In this document: positions 17,545 to 27,387 of the stretch, one piece after another
How the letters are laid out: each line of letters starts with the position of its first letter
Numbering within the stretch: the stretch's first letter is position 1
The notes under the pieces: generated by a model
Databases searched by the model: none
Told to the model about the DNA's origin: nothing
The model's input: only the letters and a program-made list of their open reading frames with translations
Assembly: GCA_963730305.1 (NCBI GenBank)
Contig: CAVSRB010000008.1
Span: 248,001-312,000, forward strand
Direction: 5' to 3'
From: CAMYMQ01 sp963730305
GTDB lineage: Bacteria; Pseudomonadota; Alphaproteobacteria; Bin65
Length of the DNA: 64,000 nt
Translations under genes and position numbers: made by a program

Positions 17545-17585
17545 AATGACGCAGCTGACACCGCGCTGTCAGGAGCGGCGCGGCG

Positions 17586-19838
<2,253 letters not shown>

Positions 19839-19889
19839 CGCACGGCGCGCGTCACTCCGCCGGTAGGCCGCGGGAAAAAGTTGACCTGA

Positions 19890-20705
19890 ATGCAGCAAGC
19901 CCAAGACTTCCTCGATGAATCCCTGACCCTGGCGACCCTCTTCGACCCGCTCGACGAACCCACCCTCTCCCGCCCCACTCTCTTCAAGTCCTGGACCATC
20001 GCTGACGTCCTCGGCCACCTGCACCTGTTCAACCACGCGGCCACCCTGACCGCGACGGACGCCGGCGCCTTCGAGGATTTCCTCACCGCCTTCACCGCCG
20101 ACCTCAAGGCAGGCAAGTCGATGCTCGACATCCAGAACGCCTGGCTCGACGGCCTCGCCGGGCGGGCGCTGGTCGACGCGTGGCGGGCCGGGGCGGAGGA
20201 GACGGCGCGGGTCTATGCCGGGCTCGACCCCAAGGCGCGGCTGAAATGGGCGGGGCCGGACATGAGCGCGCGCTCGTGCATCACCGCGCGGCAGATGGAG
20301 ACCTGGGCGCACGGCCAGGCGGTGTTCGACGTGCTGGGCGTGGAGCGGGTCGAGACCGACCGGATCAAGAACATCGCCCACCTGGGCGTCACCACCTATG
20401 GCTGGACCTTCGCCAACCGCGGCGAGGACCCGCCCGGCCCGCCGCCCCACGTCCGGCTGACCGCGCCGTCGGGTGCGGTGTGGGAGTGGAACGAGCCCCA
20501 AGAGGACAACCGGGTCGAGGGCGCGGCGATCGAGTTCTGCCGGGTCGTCGCCCAGACCCGCAACGTCGCCGATACGGCGCTGCGCACGGTCGGCGCGGCG
20601 GCCGCGCGCTGGATGGCGATCGCCCAGTGCTTCGCCGGGCCGCCGGAAGACCCGCCCGCGCCGGGCGCGCGGCACCGGGCGGCGGCCGCATCACATCGCG
20701 CCTGA
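19890..20705 (+). CDS. TIGR03084-like DinB/mycothiol-dependent maleylpyruvate isomerase family protein
   Basis: A 271-residue four-helix-bundle protein of the DinB/MDMPI superfamily, closest in feel to the group named TIGR03084. The N-terminal helix SWTIADVLGHLHLFNHAATL and the later ARQMETWAHGQAVFD supply the His residues expected for a metal site in this fold. The C-terminal part (about 165-240) is a small beta domain, with VRLTAPSGAVWEWNE. Family members are putative metal-dependent thiol transferases; the native thiol in Alphaproteobacteria would not be mycothiol. The tail after about 255 is Pro/Ala-rich. It follows uvrB by 51 bases but no functional link is evident. Confidence 0.8.
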   Translation: MQQAQDFLDESLTLATLFDPLDEPTLSRPTLFKSWTIADVLGHLHLFNHAATLTATDAGAFEDFLTAFTADLKAGKSMLDIQNAWLDGLAGRALVDAWRAGAEETARVYAGLDPKARLKWAGPDMSARSCITARQMETWAHGQAVFDVLGVERVETDRIKNIAHLGVTTYGWTFANRGEDPPGPPPHVRLTAPSGAVWEWNEPQEDNRVEGAAIEFCRVVAQTRNVADTALRTVGAAAARWMAIAQCFAGPPEDPPAPGARHRAAAASHRA

Positions 20706-20897
20706 GCGATCCGGCCGCGAAGCATCCGACCGCGCGGACGGGGCCTTTTGCTTGCCGCGGCGCGAGCGCGTCACGGCGCACCGTCCGCGCATCGCAATGC
20801 GGCGCGGACCAAAGTTCCGAAAGTTCCGGGGAGGGGGAAAGCGGCGGTTGGACGCGCCGCCGGTATGGCCGGCGCGCCCTACCCCGTTTCCGTCAGA

Positions 20898-21257
20898 TCA
20901 GCCGTTGACGTTCCGGCAGACGCGGACCGGACGGCACCGGCGCACGGTGCGGCACTTCCGCGGCCCGGCGACGCGGACGCAGCGGCGGGCGGTCTTGCAG
21001 ACCCGCTTGCCGTTGACCGTGGCGCACCGGCGAACCTTGCGGCACCGGAGCCGGCTCGGCCCCCGCCTGCACACCCGGACCCGGCGGCAACGGTTGACCG
21101 TACGGCAGACCCGCTTGGCGAGCTGGGTCTGGCCGGAGACGATGTCGAGGAGAGCCGCCGCCGGGGTCGTCTCGCCCGATGCAGCCATGGCGCCCGAAGT
21201 GGCGCCGAACGTGGAGAACCCAAACGCGATCGCGACCAACATGAAGGCCTTGCGCAT
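20898..21257 (-). CDS. Secreted Cys/Arg-rich repeat protein, function unknown
   Basis: A 119-residue protein with a clear signal peptide (MRKAFMLVAIAFGFSTFGATSGAMA, cleavage after residues AMA). The mature C-terminal 72 residues contain ten Cys whose spacings are 5-5-8-5-8-5-8-5-5 residues, a mirror-symmetric pattern. Almost every position between them is Arg, Lys, Val or Thr, for example CRTVNRC, CRKVRRC and CRTVRRC. The protein is extremely basic and likely disulfide-rich once exported. I know no named family. It is a single gene, read away from a TTGCCA-N17-TCATAT promoter-like pair near 21330. Two other small secreted cationic proteins lie 3.5-4.5 kb further on. Confidence 0.72.
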   Translation of the reverse strand: MRKAFMLVAIAFGFSTFGATSGAMAASGETTPAAALLDIVSGQTQLAKRVCRTVNRCRRVRVCRRGPSRLRCRKVRRCATVNGKRVCKTARRCVRVAGPRKCRTVRRCRPVRVCRNVNG

Positions 21258-21516
21258 TCGCCCTACTCCCGAGAGACACGGTGCTTCCTACGGGGCACCG
21301 AACGGCGCATATGAAGTGAATCGAATATGCGTGGCAAGCCGCAAAATGGCGGTTGGGCCGCTGGCCTCCGACCATCCGCCGACGCCCCGCCGGCCGCGGG
21401 TTTGCGGCGGACGGGCCGGGCGCGCCCTTCGGCCGCAGCCAAGGGGGATCACGCGCCGGCCGACCCGTGCTAGACACCCCGCCGAACCACCGATATCCGA
21501 TCAGGAAACAGGCCCC

Positions 21517-21756
21517 ATGACCCACACGCCCCACGAGCTCGCCGCGGACTTCCCGGAGCACGCGCAGAAGATCCACGACCTCAAGGCCACCGACGCCCAT
21601 TTCGCCAAGCTGGCCGACGAGTATCACACCATCAACCGCGCCATTCACCGCGCCGAGACGGGCGTCGAGCCGGTCGACGACCTGGCCGAGACCGAGATGC
21701 ACAAGAAGCGCATGGTGCTGAAGGACGAGATCGCGGCGATCCTCGCCCGCGCCTAG
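21517..21756 (+). CDS. YdcH family protein (DUF465)
   Basis: A 79-residue helical protein matching the YdcH/DUF465 family. It shows the family's helix 1 LAADFPEHAQKIHDLKATDAHFAKLADEYHTINRAIHRAE and helix 2 EMHKKRMVLKDEIAAILARA. These form a small coiled-coil hairpin. The family is widespread in Alphaproteobacteria with no defined activity. The ATG at 21517 follows an AGGAAACAG ribosome site. It is monocistronic and ends just before a strong hairpin. Confidence 0.9.
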   Translation: MTHTPHELAADFPEHAQKIHDLKATDAHFAKLADEYHTINRAIHRAETGVEPVDDLAETEMHKKRMVLKDEIAAILARA

Positions 21757-21778
21757 AACCGCCCGGCTAGAACGGCCT

Positions 21779-21806
21779 ACGGCCGCGGACAGGCGCCCGC
21801 GGCCGT
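21779..21806. terminator. Inverted repeat between convergent genes, probable bidirectional terminator
   Basis: ACGGCCGCGG (21779-21788) pairs perfectly with CCGCGGCCGT (21797-21806) around an 8-base loop. It lies between the stop codons of the YdcH gene (plus) and the DUF6600 gene (minus). There is no long T-run, so termination is inferred from stem strength and position. Confidence 0.5.
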
Positions 21807-21857
21807 CGCCGTTGCCTCAATCGAACACGACCGCGGTCGTTGCCGCGGGGGAGCGGG

Positions 21858-23164
21858 TCACCGCTCCTCCGCCGGCTTGCGCACGACCGGCGGCTTCTGC
21901 TTGGCCGGCGCCTGTTTCCGCTGCGGGGCGGTCCTGACCGCCGGCGCACGACGCGGTTGAACCTGCCGGGGCTGGGTGCGCGGTTGAACCTGCCGGGGCG
22001 TCACCTGACGCGGTGTCACCTGACGTGGTGTCACTTGGCGCGGCTGGGTGCGGGGCTGAACCCGTCTGGGCTGCGTGCGCGGCTGGACCTGACGGGGCTG
22101 CGTCTGACGGGGCGTCACCTGACGGGGCGTCACTTGGCGCGGCTGCGTCCGCGGCTGGACCTGCCGGGGCTGCGTCTGGCGCGGCGTCACCTGGCGCGGT
22201 GTCACTTGGCGAGGCGTCGTCTGGCGCGGCGTCACCTGACGGGGTGTCACCTGACGGGGCGTCGTTTGCGGGGCGTCACTTGACGGGGCGTCACTTGGCG
22301 CGGCGTCACTTGGCGCGGCGTCACCTGGCGCTGGTTGCGTGTCGGGGACGGCGTGCGACGCAGCCGTGTCGGCGGCCGGGTCACCGCGCCCCGGGTCACC
22401 CGCGGCCGATAGACGTCGACCATGTTGCCGGCCGGCGCACGGCGCACCGCGGTCGGGCTGGTGACCTGCCGGACCCGCATCGTCGGAACCGGGCGGCCGA
22501 AGCGGCGCGTGACCGACGCCGGGGCCAGGCCCTGGTTGACGATCCGCCCGTTGCGCCGGCCGTACCGGGTGGTGTCGCGGGTCGCCCGCAGCAGGCTGCG
22601 GTTGCGCGACATCGGCAAGGCGTAGCGGTTGAGCCGCCGGCCCGTGAACAGCCGGCCCGGGACGAAGATCCAGAAGGTGTCGTAGGCGTCGTCGAGCATG
22701 TCGATGCCGCCCCAGAGCAAGCCGGAGTCGTCGTCGTAACCGACGCCGGGCGGCAGCGGCGCCCAGCCGACATAGGCGTCGCCGCTGCGCCAGGCGACCC
22801 AGCCCGGTCCCCAGACCGTGCCGGGCACCCAGATCCAGCCATACTGGGAATCGTAGGCCCAGCGGCCGTAGTGATAGGTCGCCCAGCCCCAATCCTCGTC
22901 GGACTGCCAGTACCAACCGTATTCGTCGGTCCGGATCCAGCGCCCGTAGAGATAGGGCCGCCAGCCGGCGGCAACCTTGGTCGGGTACCAGACCCAGCCC
23001 CAGCGGCCGTGCTGGACCCATTCGCCGTAAGGGCTGAGCCGGTTGTAGAAATAGTCGATCGTGACCGCCTCCTGCGCCCGGGCGGCGGGCGCGGTGAGCG
23101 GAGCGCCGACGCCGATCGTGCCGGCGGCCAGCACCGCGAATGCGATGATGCGGAGCAATTTCAC
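21858..23164 (-). CDS. DUF6600-like secreted protein with long RQVTP-repeat tail (frameshifted)
   Basis: An exported protein of about 435 residues. The start is taken as the GTG at 23164 (AAGGCGAGG upstream), giving signal peptide MKLLRIIAFAVLAAG... ending PAARAQE. Residues about 35-140 are a Trp/Tyr-rich domain of repeated YGxW units (YGEWVQHGRWGWVW, GWRPYLYGRWIRTDEYGWYW, YHYGRWAYDSQYGWIWVPG), typical of DUF6600. After a linker comes a tail of about 27 short units of the type RQVTP, RQTTP, RQTQP or RTQP, then a Lys/Pro-rich end. The frame breaks inside the repeat at about 22268 by loss of one C; the next frame continues the same repeat to 21858. An FNR-like box lies upstream at 23291. Confidence 0.75.
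21935..22335 (-). repeat. 15-base coding repeat array encoding RQVTP units
   Basis: About 400 bases made of degenerate copies of a 15-base unit (CGCCAGGTGACGCCG-like, with 12-base variants) encode the low-complexity tail of the DUF6600 protein. Copies differ mostly at synonymous sites. That argues for an old array under coding selection rather than very recent expansion. It is also where the frame breaks. Confidence 0.8.
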
Positions 23165-23290
23165 GTTGGACCTCGCCTTTCGTATCCGCTGCCCGACGCG
23201 CGCGCTTGGCATCCGGCGCGCGCGTACGGCCGCCGGGGGGCCACTCCTATTCGATTAACGAAGCGTTTACCCAGTTCCGTCGCCGGTGCG

Positions 23291-23304
23291 TTGACCTGCG
23301 TCAA
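23291..23304. promoter_or_regulatory. FNR/FixK-type palindrome upstream of the DUF6600 gene
   Basis: TTGACCTGCGTCAA is a perfect TTGAC-N4-GTCAA palindrome and extends to CGTTGAC-CTGC-GTCAACG (23289-23306). This matches CRP/FNR-family operators. It lies about 127 bases upstream of the DUF6600 start and just past the end of the alcohol dehydrogenase gene. Which regulator binds is inferred only from the consensus. Confidence 0.5.
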
Positions 23305-23368
23305 CGTTTGCAGCGATCCGCCCGCCGGCGGCGCAACAGACGGTGCATTCGGGATCGGCCCGGGGCGG

Positions 23369-24497
23369 CTACATCGCCGCTTCGATCATCTGCCGATAGT
23401 CGGCCTCGGTCGGCTTCGCCACGCTCCAGGCGTTGAAGAAGCTGGCGGTGGCGTCGTCGACCACGTCGTCGAAGTCGTCGAAGCGGTAGCCCATCGCGCG
23501 GAACCCGGACGGCAGCCCGGTGCGCGCCGCCAGGTTGGCGACCGCGTCGGCCACCGCGTCGCCGCTGCGCTGGCCCTCGGGCAGGCCCAAGGCCGCGCCG
23601 ATCCGCGCCACGGCCTCGGGCTGGTGCTTGGCCTGCCAGCGCAGCACGGCGGGCATCGCCAGGGTCACCAGCATGCCGTGGTTGAAGCCCTGGTCGCCCA
23701 GCGTGTTGGCGATGGCGTGGGCGGGGCCGAGGCCCATGCCGATCGCCATGCCGCCTTCGAGCGCGGCCATCATCATCGCCTCGCGGGCGTCGAGGTCCTG
23801 GCCGTCGGCGACCGCCCGCTCGACGTTGGCGGCGACCCGGGCGATGCCGTCGAGCGCGATCGCCTCGACCGGCGGGTTGGGGTTGGTGCTGAGATAGCCC
23901 TCGACGCAATGGGTCAGGGCGTCGAGCCCGGTCGACGCGGTCAGCGACGGCGGCAAGCGTCAGGGTCAGCTCCGGATCGCACACGGCCAGGCGCGGCCGG
24001 CAATGGGGGCTGCGGAAGGCCTGGCCCCGGCTGGTCTCGTCGGGATGCACGCCGGCGCCGGGGCTGACCTCGCTGCCGGTGCCCGCCGTGGTCGGCACCG
24101 CGACGATCGGCGCGACGGCATCGCCGATGCGATCCGGCTTGCCCAGGAAATGCTCGGCCGGCTTGCCGTGGCCGAGGCAGGTGGCGGCCGCCTTGCCGGT
24201 GTCGATGACCGAGCCGCCGCCGACCGCGATGATGGCGTCGGCGTCGGCCGCGCGGGCCGCCTCGGTCGCCGCGTCGACCCCGGCCAGGGTCGGGTTCTCG
24301 GGCACCTGGTCCCACACCGCCGGCGCGTGGTTGCCGGGGAAGGCCGCCATGACCCGGTCGAGCACGCCGCAGGCGGCGAGGGTCTTGTCGGTCAGGATGA
24401 TCGGCCGCTCGATGCCGAGCGCGGCCAGCCCGTCGGGCAGCCCGGCGATCGCGCCGCGGCCGAATTGCACGTTCAGTTTCAGGTCGATCGCGAACAT
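23369..24497 (-). CDS. Iron-containing alcohol dehydrogenase (frameshifted)
   Basis: A group III, iron-dependent alcohol dehydrogenase-type oxidoreductase, about 375 residues once repaired. The N-terminal Rossmann-like half has IIAVGGGSVIDTGKA and VPTTAGTGSEVSP. The metal-binding half has DALTHCVEGYLS, GPAHAIANTLG and FNHGMLV, whose Asp/His residues bind Fe. The frame breaks at about 23954: removing one T joins DPELTLTL to PPSLTASTGLDALTH. Both sides are otherwise well conserved, so a sequence error is likely. It is alone on its strand; a 26-base tandem repeat follows its 5' end. The alcohol substrate is unknown. Confidence 0.88.
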
Positions 24498-24515
24498 GGC
24501 GCCCCTCCCATTGTT

Positions 24516-24567
24516 GGCCCGGTTGGATGGTCCGGTCGGATGGCCCGGTTGGACGGCCCGGTCGCGG
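24516..24567. repeat. 26-bp imperfect tandem repeat
   Basis: GGCCCGGTTGGATGGTCCGG... (24516-24541) is followed directly by a close copy (24542-24567), differing at a few positions. It is just upstream of the alcohol dehydrogenase start, within its likely promoter or leader. Confidence 0.6.
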
Positions 24568-24636
24568 GCCGCCCGTCGTTTGGTCCAACCTATAGGCCGT
24601 CAGGCGCGGCGGGAATTGCATAAAGCGCATAAAGAG

Positions 24637-24662
24637 GCGGCGGCCGGAGAACCGGCCGCCGC
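24637..24662 (-). terminator. Rho-independent-like terminator after the first Tyr/Arg/Cys-rich gene
   Basis: GCGGCGGCCGG (24637-24647) and CCGGCCGCCGC (24652-24662) form a perfect 11-bp stem with a 4-base loop. On the minus strand it is followed by CTCTTTATG. It lies about 70 bases past the stop of the gene at 24732. Confidence 0.65.
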
Positions 24663-24731
24663 AGGCAGGGGTGTCAGCAGATCAGGATGGCGGGCGCCGC
24701 GTCGGCGCCGCCGGGGGAATGCCGGGTCCGC

Positions 24732-25106
24732 CTAGCGGTACCAGCGGCAATAGCGGCGATAGAGGTGGCGGTAGCGCGGGATGTGACGCCGGAAGCCGAG
24801 GTAGAACCAGCGCCGGCACCGGCGATAGGAGACGTGGTGCCCGCCGCGGCAGTAGCGGCGATAGAGGTACCGGTAGCGCCGGATCCCGCGGCGGTAGCCG
24901 AGATAGCGCCAGCGGCGGCAGACGCGGTACGAGACGTGGCGGCGGTAGTAGCGCACCTGGACGACGCCATTGGCCGGGCCGGTGGTCTTGAACTCGATCG
25001 TCTTGGCGATCGGCGCGCCGGGCGTGGCCGCGGCGGCGGGGGTGGCGCCGGCGATGCCGGCGGTGACGGCCGCGGCGGCGGCAAGGGCGAGAAGCTTGGC
25101 TTTCAT
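24732..25106 (-). CDS. Secreted Tyr/Arg/Cys-rich two-repeat protein A
   Basis: A 124-residue exported protein with signal peptide MKAKLLALAAAAAVTAGIAG...PAAAA. A short linker is followed by two copies of a unit of about 31 residues: HVSYRxCRRWxYLG(Y/F)RRxI.RYRxLYRRYC. Each unit has two Cys, one after the SYR turn and one at the end, and is dominated by Arg and Tyr, so the mature protein is very basic and aromatic. I know no named family. It is a paralog of the next gene upstream (25314-25676). The two share signal peptide, ribosome site (AGGAACAGG), repeat unit and an upstream element, and each has its own hairpin terminator, so each is transcribed alone. Confidence 0.75.
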   Translation of the reverse strand: MKAKLLALAAAAAVTAGIAGATPAAAATPGAPIAKTIEFKTTGPANGVVQVRYYRRHVSYRVCRRWRYLGYRRGIRRYRYLYRRYCRGGHHVSYRRCRRWFYLGFRRHIPRYRHLYRRYCRWYR

Positions 25107-25168
25107 CTGCCTGTTCCTTCCAATCGGGTCATGGGCTTGCGGATCGTTTTTCGTTGTTGTTGCGCGCC

Positions 25169-25223
25169 TTCTAGCAGGGACCGCCTGAAGCCAACCTGAG
25201 CGGACCGTTCATGCGAGGTTCAG
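25169..25223 (-). promoter_or_regulatory. Conserved promoter-like block A upstream of protein A
   Basis: This 55-base block aligns without gaps to block B (25796-25850), with about 41 identical positions and an 18-base identical core, CTGAAGCCAACCTGAGCG. Read on the minus strand it has hexamers TGAACC, TGAACG, CTCAGG and TTCAGG at exact 11-base steps, then TGCTAGAA as a possible -10 region. The 11-base period suits an OmpR/PhoB-type regulator. Confidence 0.6.
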
Positions 25224-25260
25224 GTTCGGCGACCGCCGGACACCCGTCGCGGCGATACGA

Positions 25261-25288
25261 GAAACGGCGGCCCGAGGGCCGCCGTTTC
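25261..25288 (-). terminator. Rho-independent-like terminator after protein B gene
   Basis: GAAACGGCGGCC (25261-25272) pairs with GGCCGCCGTTTC (25277-25288): a perfect 12-bp stem with a 4-base loop. On the minus strand TTTC directly closes the stem. It lies about 26 bases past the stop of the gene at 25314. Confidence 0.7.
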
Positions 25289-25313
25289 CGCGATGTGTGG
25301 GGTTGCGCCGGGC

Positions 25314-25676
25314 CTACCGGTACCAGCCGTAGCGGCAGTAGCGGCGATACAGGCGACGCGCGACCGGGTTGCCGAAGCGGAAGCCCTGGATGTACCAGCG
25401 GCGGCAGCGCCGGTACGACACCCGGTGGCCAAGGCAGTAGCGCCGATACAGGATGCGGGCGCGGAAGTTGCCGTAGCGCGCGGCGCGCAGCAGCCGGTAG
25501 CAGTAGGCCCGGTTGTAGCCATAGCGCACGTTGAGGATGCCGCCGAGGTTGATGTCGACGCTGACGCCGGCGGGGACGAGCGGCGAGACCGGCGCGGCGT
25601 TGGCCGGGAGCGAGGCGCCGGCGATGCCGGCGGTGATGGCGGCGGCGGCGGCGAGGGTGAGCAGCTTGGTCTTCAT
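25314..25676 (-). CDS. Secreted Tyr/Arg/Cys-rich two-repeat protein B
   Basis: A 120-residue paralog of protein A. The ATG at 25676 gives signal peptide MKTKLLTLAAAAAITAGIAG..LPANA, with AAAGGAACAGG as ribosome site; an upstream in-frame ATG at 25745 would bury the signal peptide. The mature C-terminus has two units related to those of A: YGYNRAYCYRLLRAARYGNF..ILYRRYC and RVSYRRCRRWYIQGFRFGNP..RLYRRYC, again with two Cys each. The first unit has drifted more than the second. The gene has its own terminator and the shared upstream block. No function is known; the basic and aromatic surface suggests an envelope, cell-wall, polysaccharide or nucleic acid contact. Confidence 0.75.
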   Translation of the reverse strand: MKTKLLTLAAAAAITAGIAGASLPANAAPVSPLVPAGVSVDINLGGILNVRYGYNRAYCYRLLRAARYGNFRARILYRRYCLGHRVSYRRCRRWYIQGFRFGNPVARRLYRRYCRYGWYR

Positions 25677-25795
25677 GGTCCTGTTCCTTTCCTGGGTCGC
25701 GTCCTTCGGACGCTTTGTTGGGGGCACGGTCGGTTTCGGTTTCACGCAACGTCGGGGAGGAGCGGGTCGGCTCTGTCTCGATGTTGTGGAGCGGG

Positions 25796-25850
25796 TTCTA
25801 GCAACCCGAGGCTGAAGCCAACCTGAGCGTGGCGTTCACGACGGGTTCAG
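25796..25850 (-). promoter_or_regulatory. Conserved promoter-like block B upstream of protein B
   Basis: The second copy of the block at 25169-25223, in the same orientation relative to its gene but 120 rather than 63 bases from the start codon. The phased hexamers and TTCTAGCA (minus strand TGCTAGAA) are kept while the intervening bases differ. This is the pattern expected of functional sites rather than a passive duplication. Confidence 0.6.
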
Positions 25851-25935
25851 CTTGCGGCCACGCGGTCGCAGCACATATTCAGGAAAGCTATAGTGAGCAT
25901 TCCGGGCCGCGAGCGGCCCCAGACCTGGAGAGGCC

Positions 25936-27009
25936 ATGCCGATCTTCCGCCAGCTATTCGACCCGCAGTCGTCGACCTATACCTACCTGCTCGCCGACCC
26001 CGGCAGCCGGGAGGCGGTGCTGATCGACCCGGTGTTCGAGCAGGTCCGCCGCGACGCCGCGCTGATCGAGGAGCTGGGCCTGACGCTGCGCTGGACGCTC
26101 GACACCCACGTCCATGCCGACCACGTCACCGGCGCGTGGCTGCTGGCGCAGAAGCTGGGCAGCAAGATCGCGCTGTCGGCACACGGCGGGGCCGAGGGCG
26201 CCGACCGCTATCTGGACGACGGCGACCGGGTGGCATTCGGCGGACGCCACCTCGACGTGATGGCGACGCCGGGCCACACCGACGGCTGCGTCACCTACGT
26301 GCTCGACGACGAGTCGATGGCCTTCACCGGCGACGCGCTGCTGATCCGCGGCTGCGGCCGGACCGACTTCCAGCAGGGCAGCCCGAACACCCTGTTCCAC
26401 TCGGTCCACGACCGGATCTTCGCCCTGCCCGACGACTGCCTGCTCTACCCGGCGCACGACTATCGCGGCCTGACCGTGACCAGCGTCGCCGAGGAGAAGC
26501 GCTACAACCCGCGGCTCGGCGGCGACCTCAGCGAGAGCGACTTCGCCGGCTACATGAACAATCTGGGCCTGCCCCACCCCAAGCAGATCGACGTCGCCGT
26601 GCCCGCCAACCTGCGCTGCGGCCGGCCCGCGGACGGCGCGGCCCCGCCGGAGGAGCCGGATTGGGCGCCGCTGACCTTCACCTTCGCCGGCATCTGGGAG
26701 ATCGAGCCGCACTGGGTCGAGGAGCATGCCGACGCGCTGGCGATCGTCGACGTGCGCGAGCCGGACGAGTTCACCGGCCCGATGGGCCACATCCGCGGCG
26801 CCGACCTGGTGCCGCTGGGCACCCTCGCGGAACGGGCGGACCGGCTGCCCACGGAAAAGCCCATTGTCACCGTGTGCCGCGCCGGCGGCCGCTCGGCCCA
26901 GGCCACCCAGATCCTGCGCAAGGCCGGGTTCGACCGCGTCGCCAACCTGTCCGGCGGCATGCTGCGCTGGCGCGCCGAGGACCACCCGGTCGAGGGCGGC
27001 AGCGACTGA
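25936..27009 (+). CDS. Persulfide dioxygenase (ETHE1-like)-rhodanese fusion
   Basis: An MBL-fold protein fused to a rhodanese domain, 357 residues. The N-terminal part is ETHE1/Blh-like: HVHADH gives metal ligands (H58, H60, D62, H63), with H114 in TPGHTDG, D133 in FTGDALL and H174 in PAHDY. This family uses one Fe(II) to oxidise glutathione persulfide to sulfite. The C-terminal rhodanese (about 260-350) has catalytic C314 in VCRAGGRSAQ, for sulfur transfer between persulfide and thiosulfate or sulfite. It probably detoxifies sulfide-derived persulfides in the cytoplasm. It reads outward from the small secreted-protein block and is followed by the mercury locus. Confidence 0.93.
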   Translation: MPIFRQLFDPQSSTYTYLLADPGSREAVLIDPVFEQVRRDAALIEELGLTLRWTLDTHVHADHVTGAWLLAQKLGSKIALSAHGGAEGADRYLDDGDRVAFGGRHLDVMATPGHTDGCVTYVLDDESMAFTGDALLIRGCGRTDFQQGSPNTLFHSVHDRIFALPDDCLLYPAHDYRGLTVTSVAEEKRYNPRLGGDLSESDFAGYMNNLGLPHPKQIDVAVPANLRCGRPADGAAPPEEPDWAPLTFTFAGIWEIEPHWVEEHADALAIVDVREPDEFTGPMGHIRGADLVPLGTLAERADRLPTEKPIVTVCRAGGRSAQATQILRKAGFDRVANLSGGMLRWRAEDHPVEGGSD

Positions 27010-27140
27010 GGCCGGAGATCGGCGATCGCCGCGCGAAGGACGTGCCGCGGAACGCCTGACGACCGCCGAGAAACCGGCACCACGGCAGCGCGTCACGCGT
27101 CCCGCGCGTCACCCGAATCGCTAGACCTTGCCCGGCGCGC

Positions 27141-27374
27141 CTAGGTGCTGCAGGCGGCACTGCCATTGTGTTGCACCGGCGGGCACGGAACGGTGCCGTA
27201 CGAGCAGAAGACGCAGCAATCGCCCGCCCGCGGCTTGAGCACCGCCGAACAGCCGGGGCAGTCGTAGAAATACTGGCAGGCGTCGGTCGGCATCGTCTCC
27301 ACCTGCCGATGCCCGCACTCGGGACAGGTGATCACCGATTCCAGGGCGACCTCCCGTTTCGCGGCGTCTGTCAT
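27141..27374 (-). CDS. GDCCVxC domain protein (putative metal binding)
   Basis: A 77-residue protein with three Cys-rich knots: ITCPECGH, YDCPGCSAVL and the diagnostic GDCCVFCSYG, followed by a last CPP and CST. The family is named GDCCVxC and is often found with mer genes, where a role in binding or passing Hg(II) is suspected but not shown. It starts 13 bases after the merP stop on the same strand and is the last gene of a merT-merP-GDCCVxC operon. There is no signal peptide, so it probably acts in the cytoplasm. Confidence 0.9.
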   Translation of the reverse strand: MTDAAKREVALESVITCPECGHRQVETMPTDACQYFYDCPGCSAVLKPRAGDCCVFCSYGTVPCPPVQHNGSAACST

Positions 27375-27387
27375 CTTCCGCGCTCGC

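Noticed and set aside
20800..20897. Terminator for the ten-Cys protein gene (GC-rich partial hairpin and duplicated AAAGTTCCG)
   Set aside because: The stem has mismatches and no T-run, and the 9-base duplication is too short to interpret.
21935..22335. CRISPR-like or DNA satellite array
   Set aside because: There are no spacers of constant length; the units are in-frame codons of a protein tail with synonymous differences.
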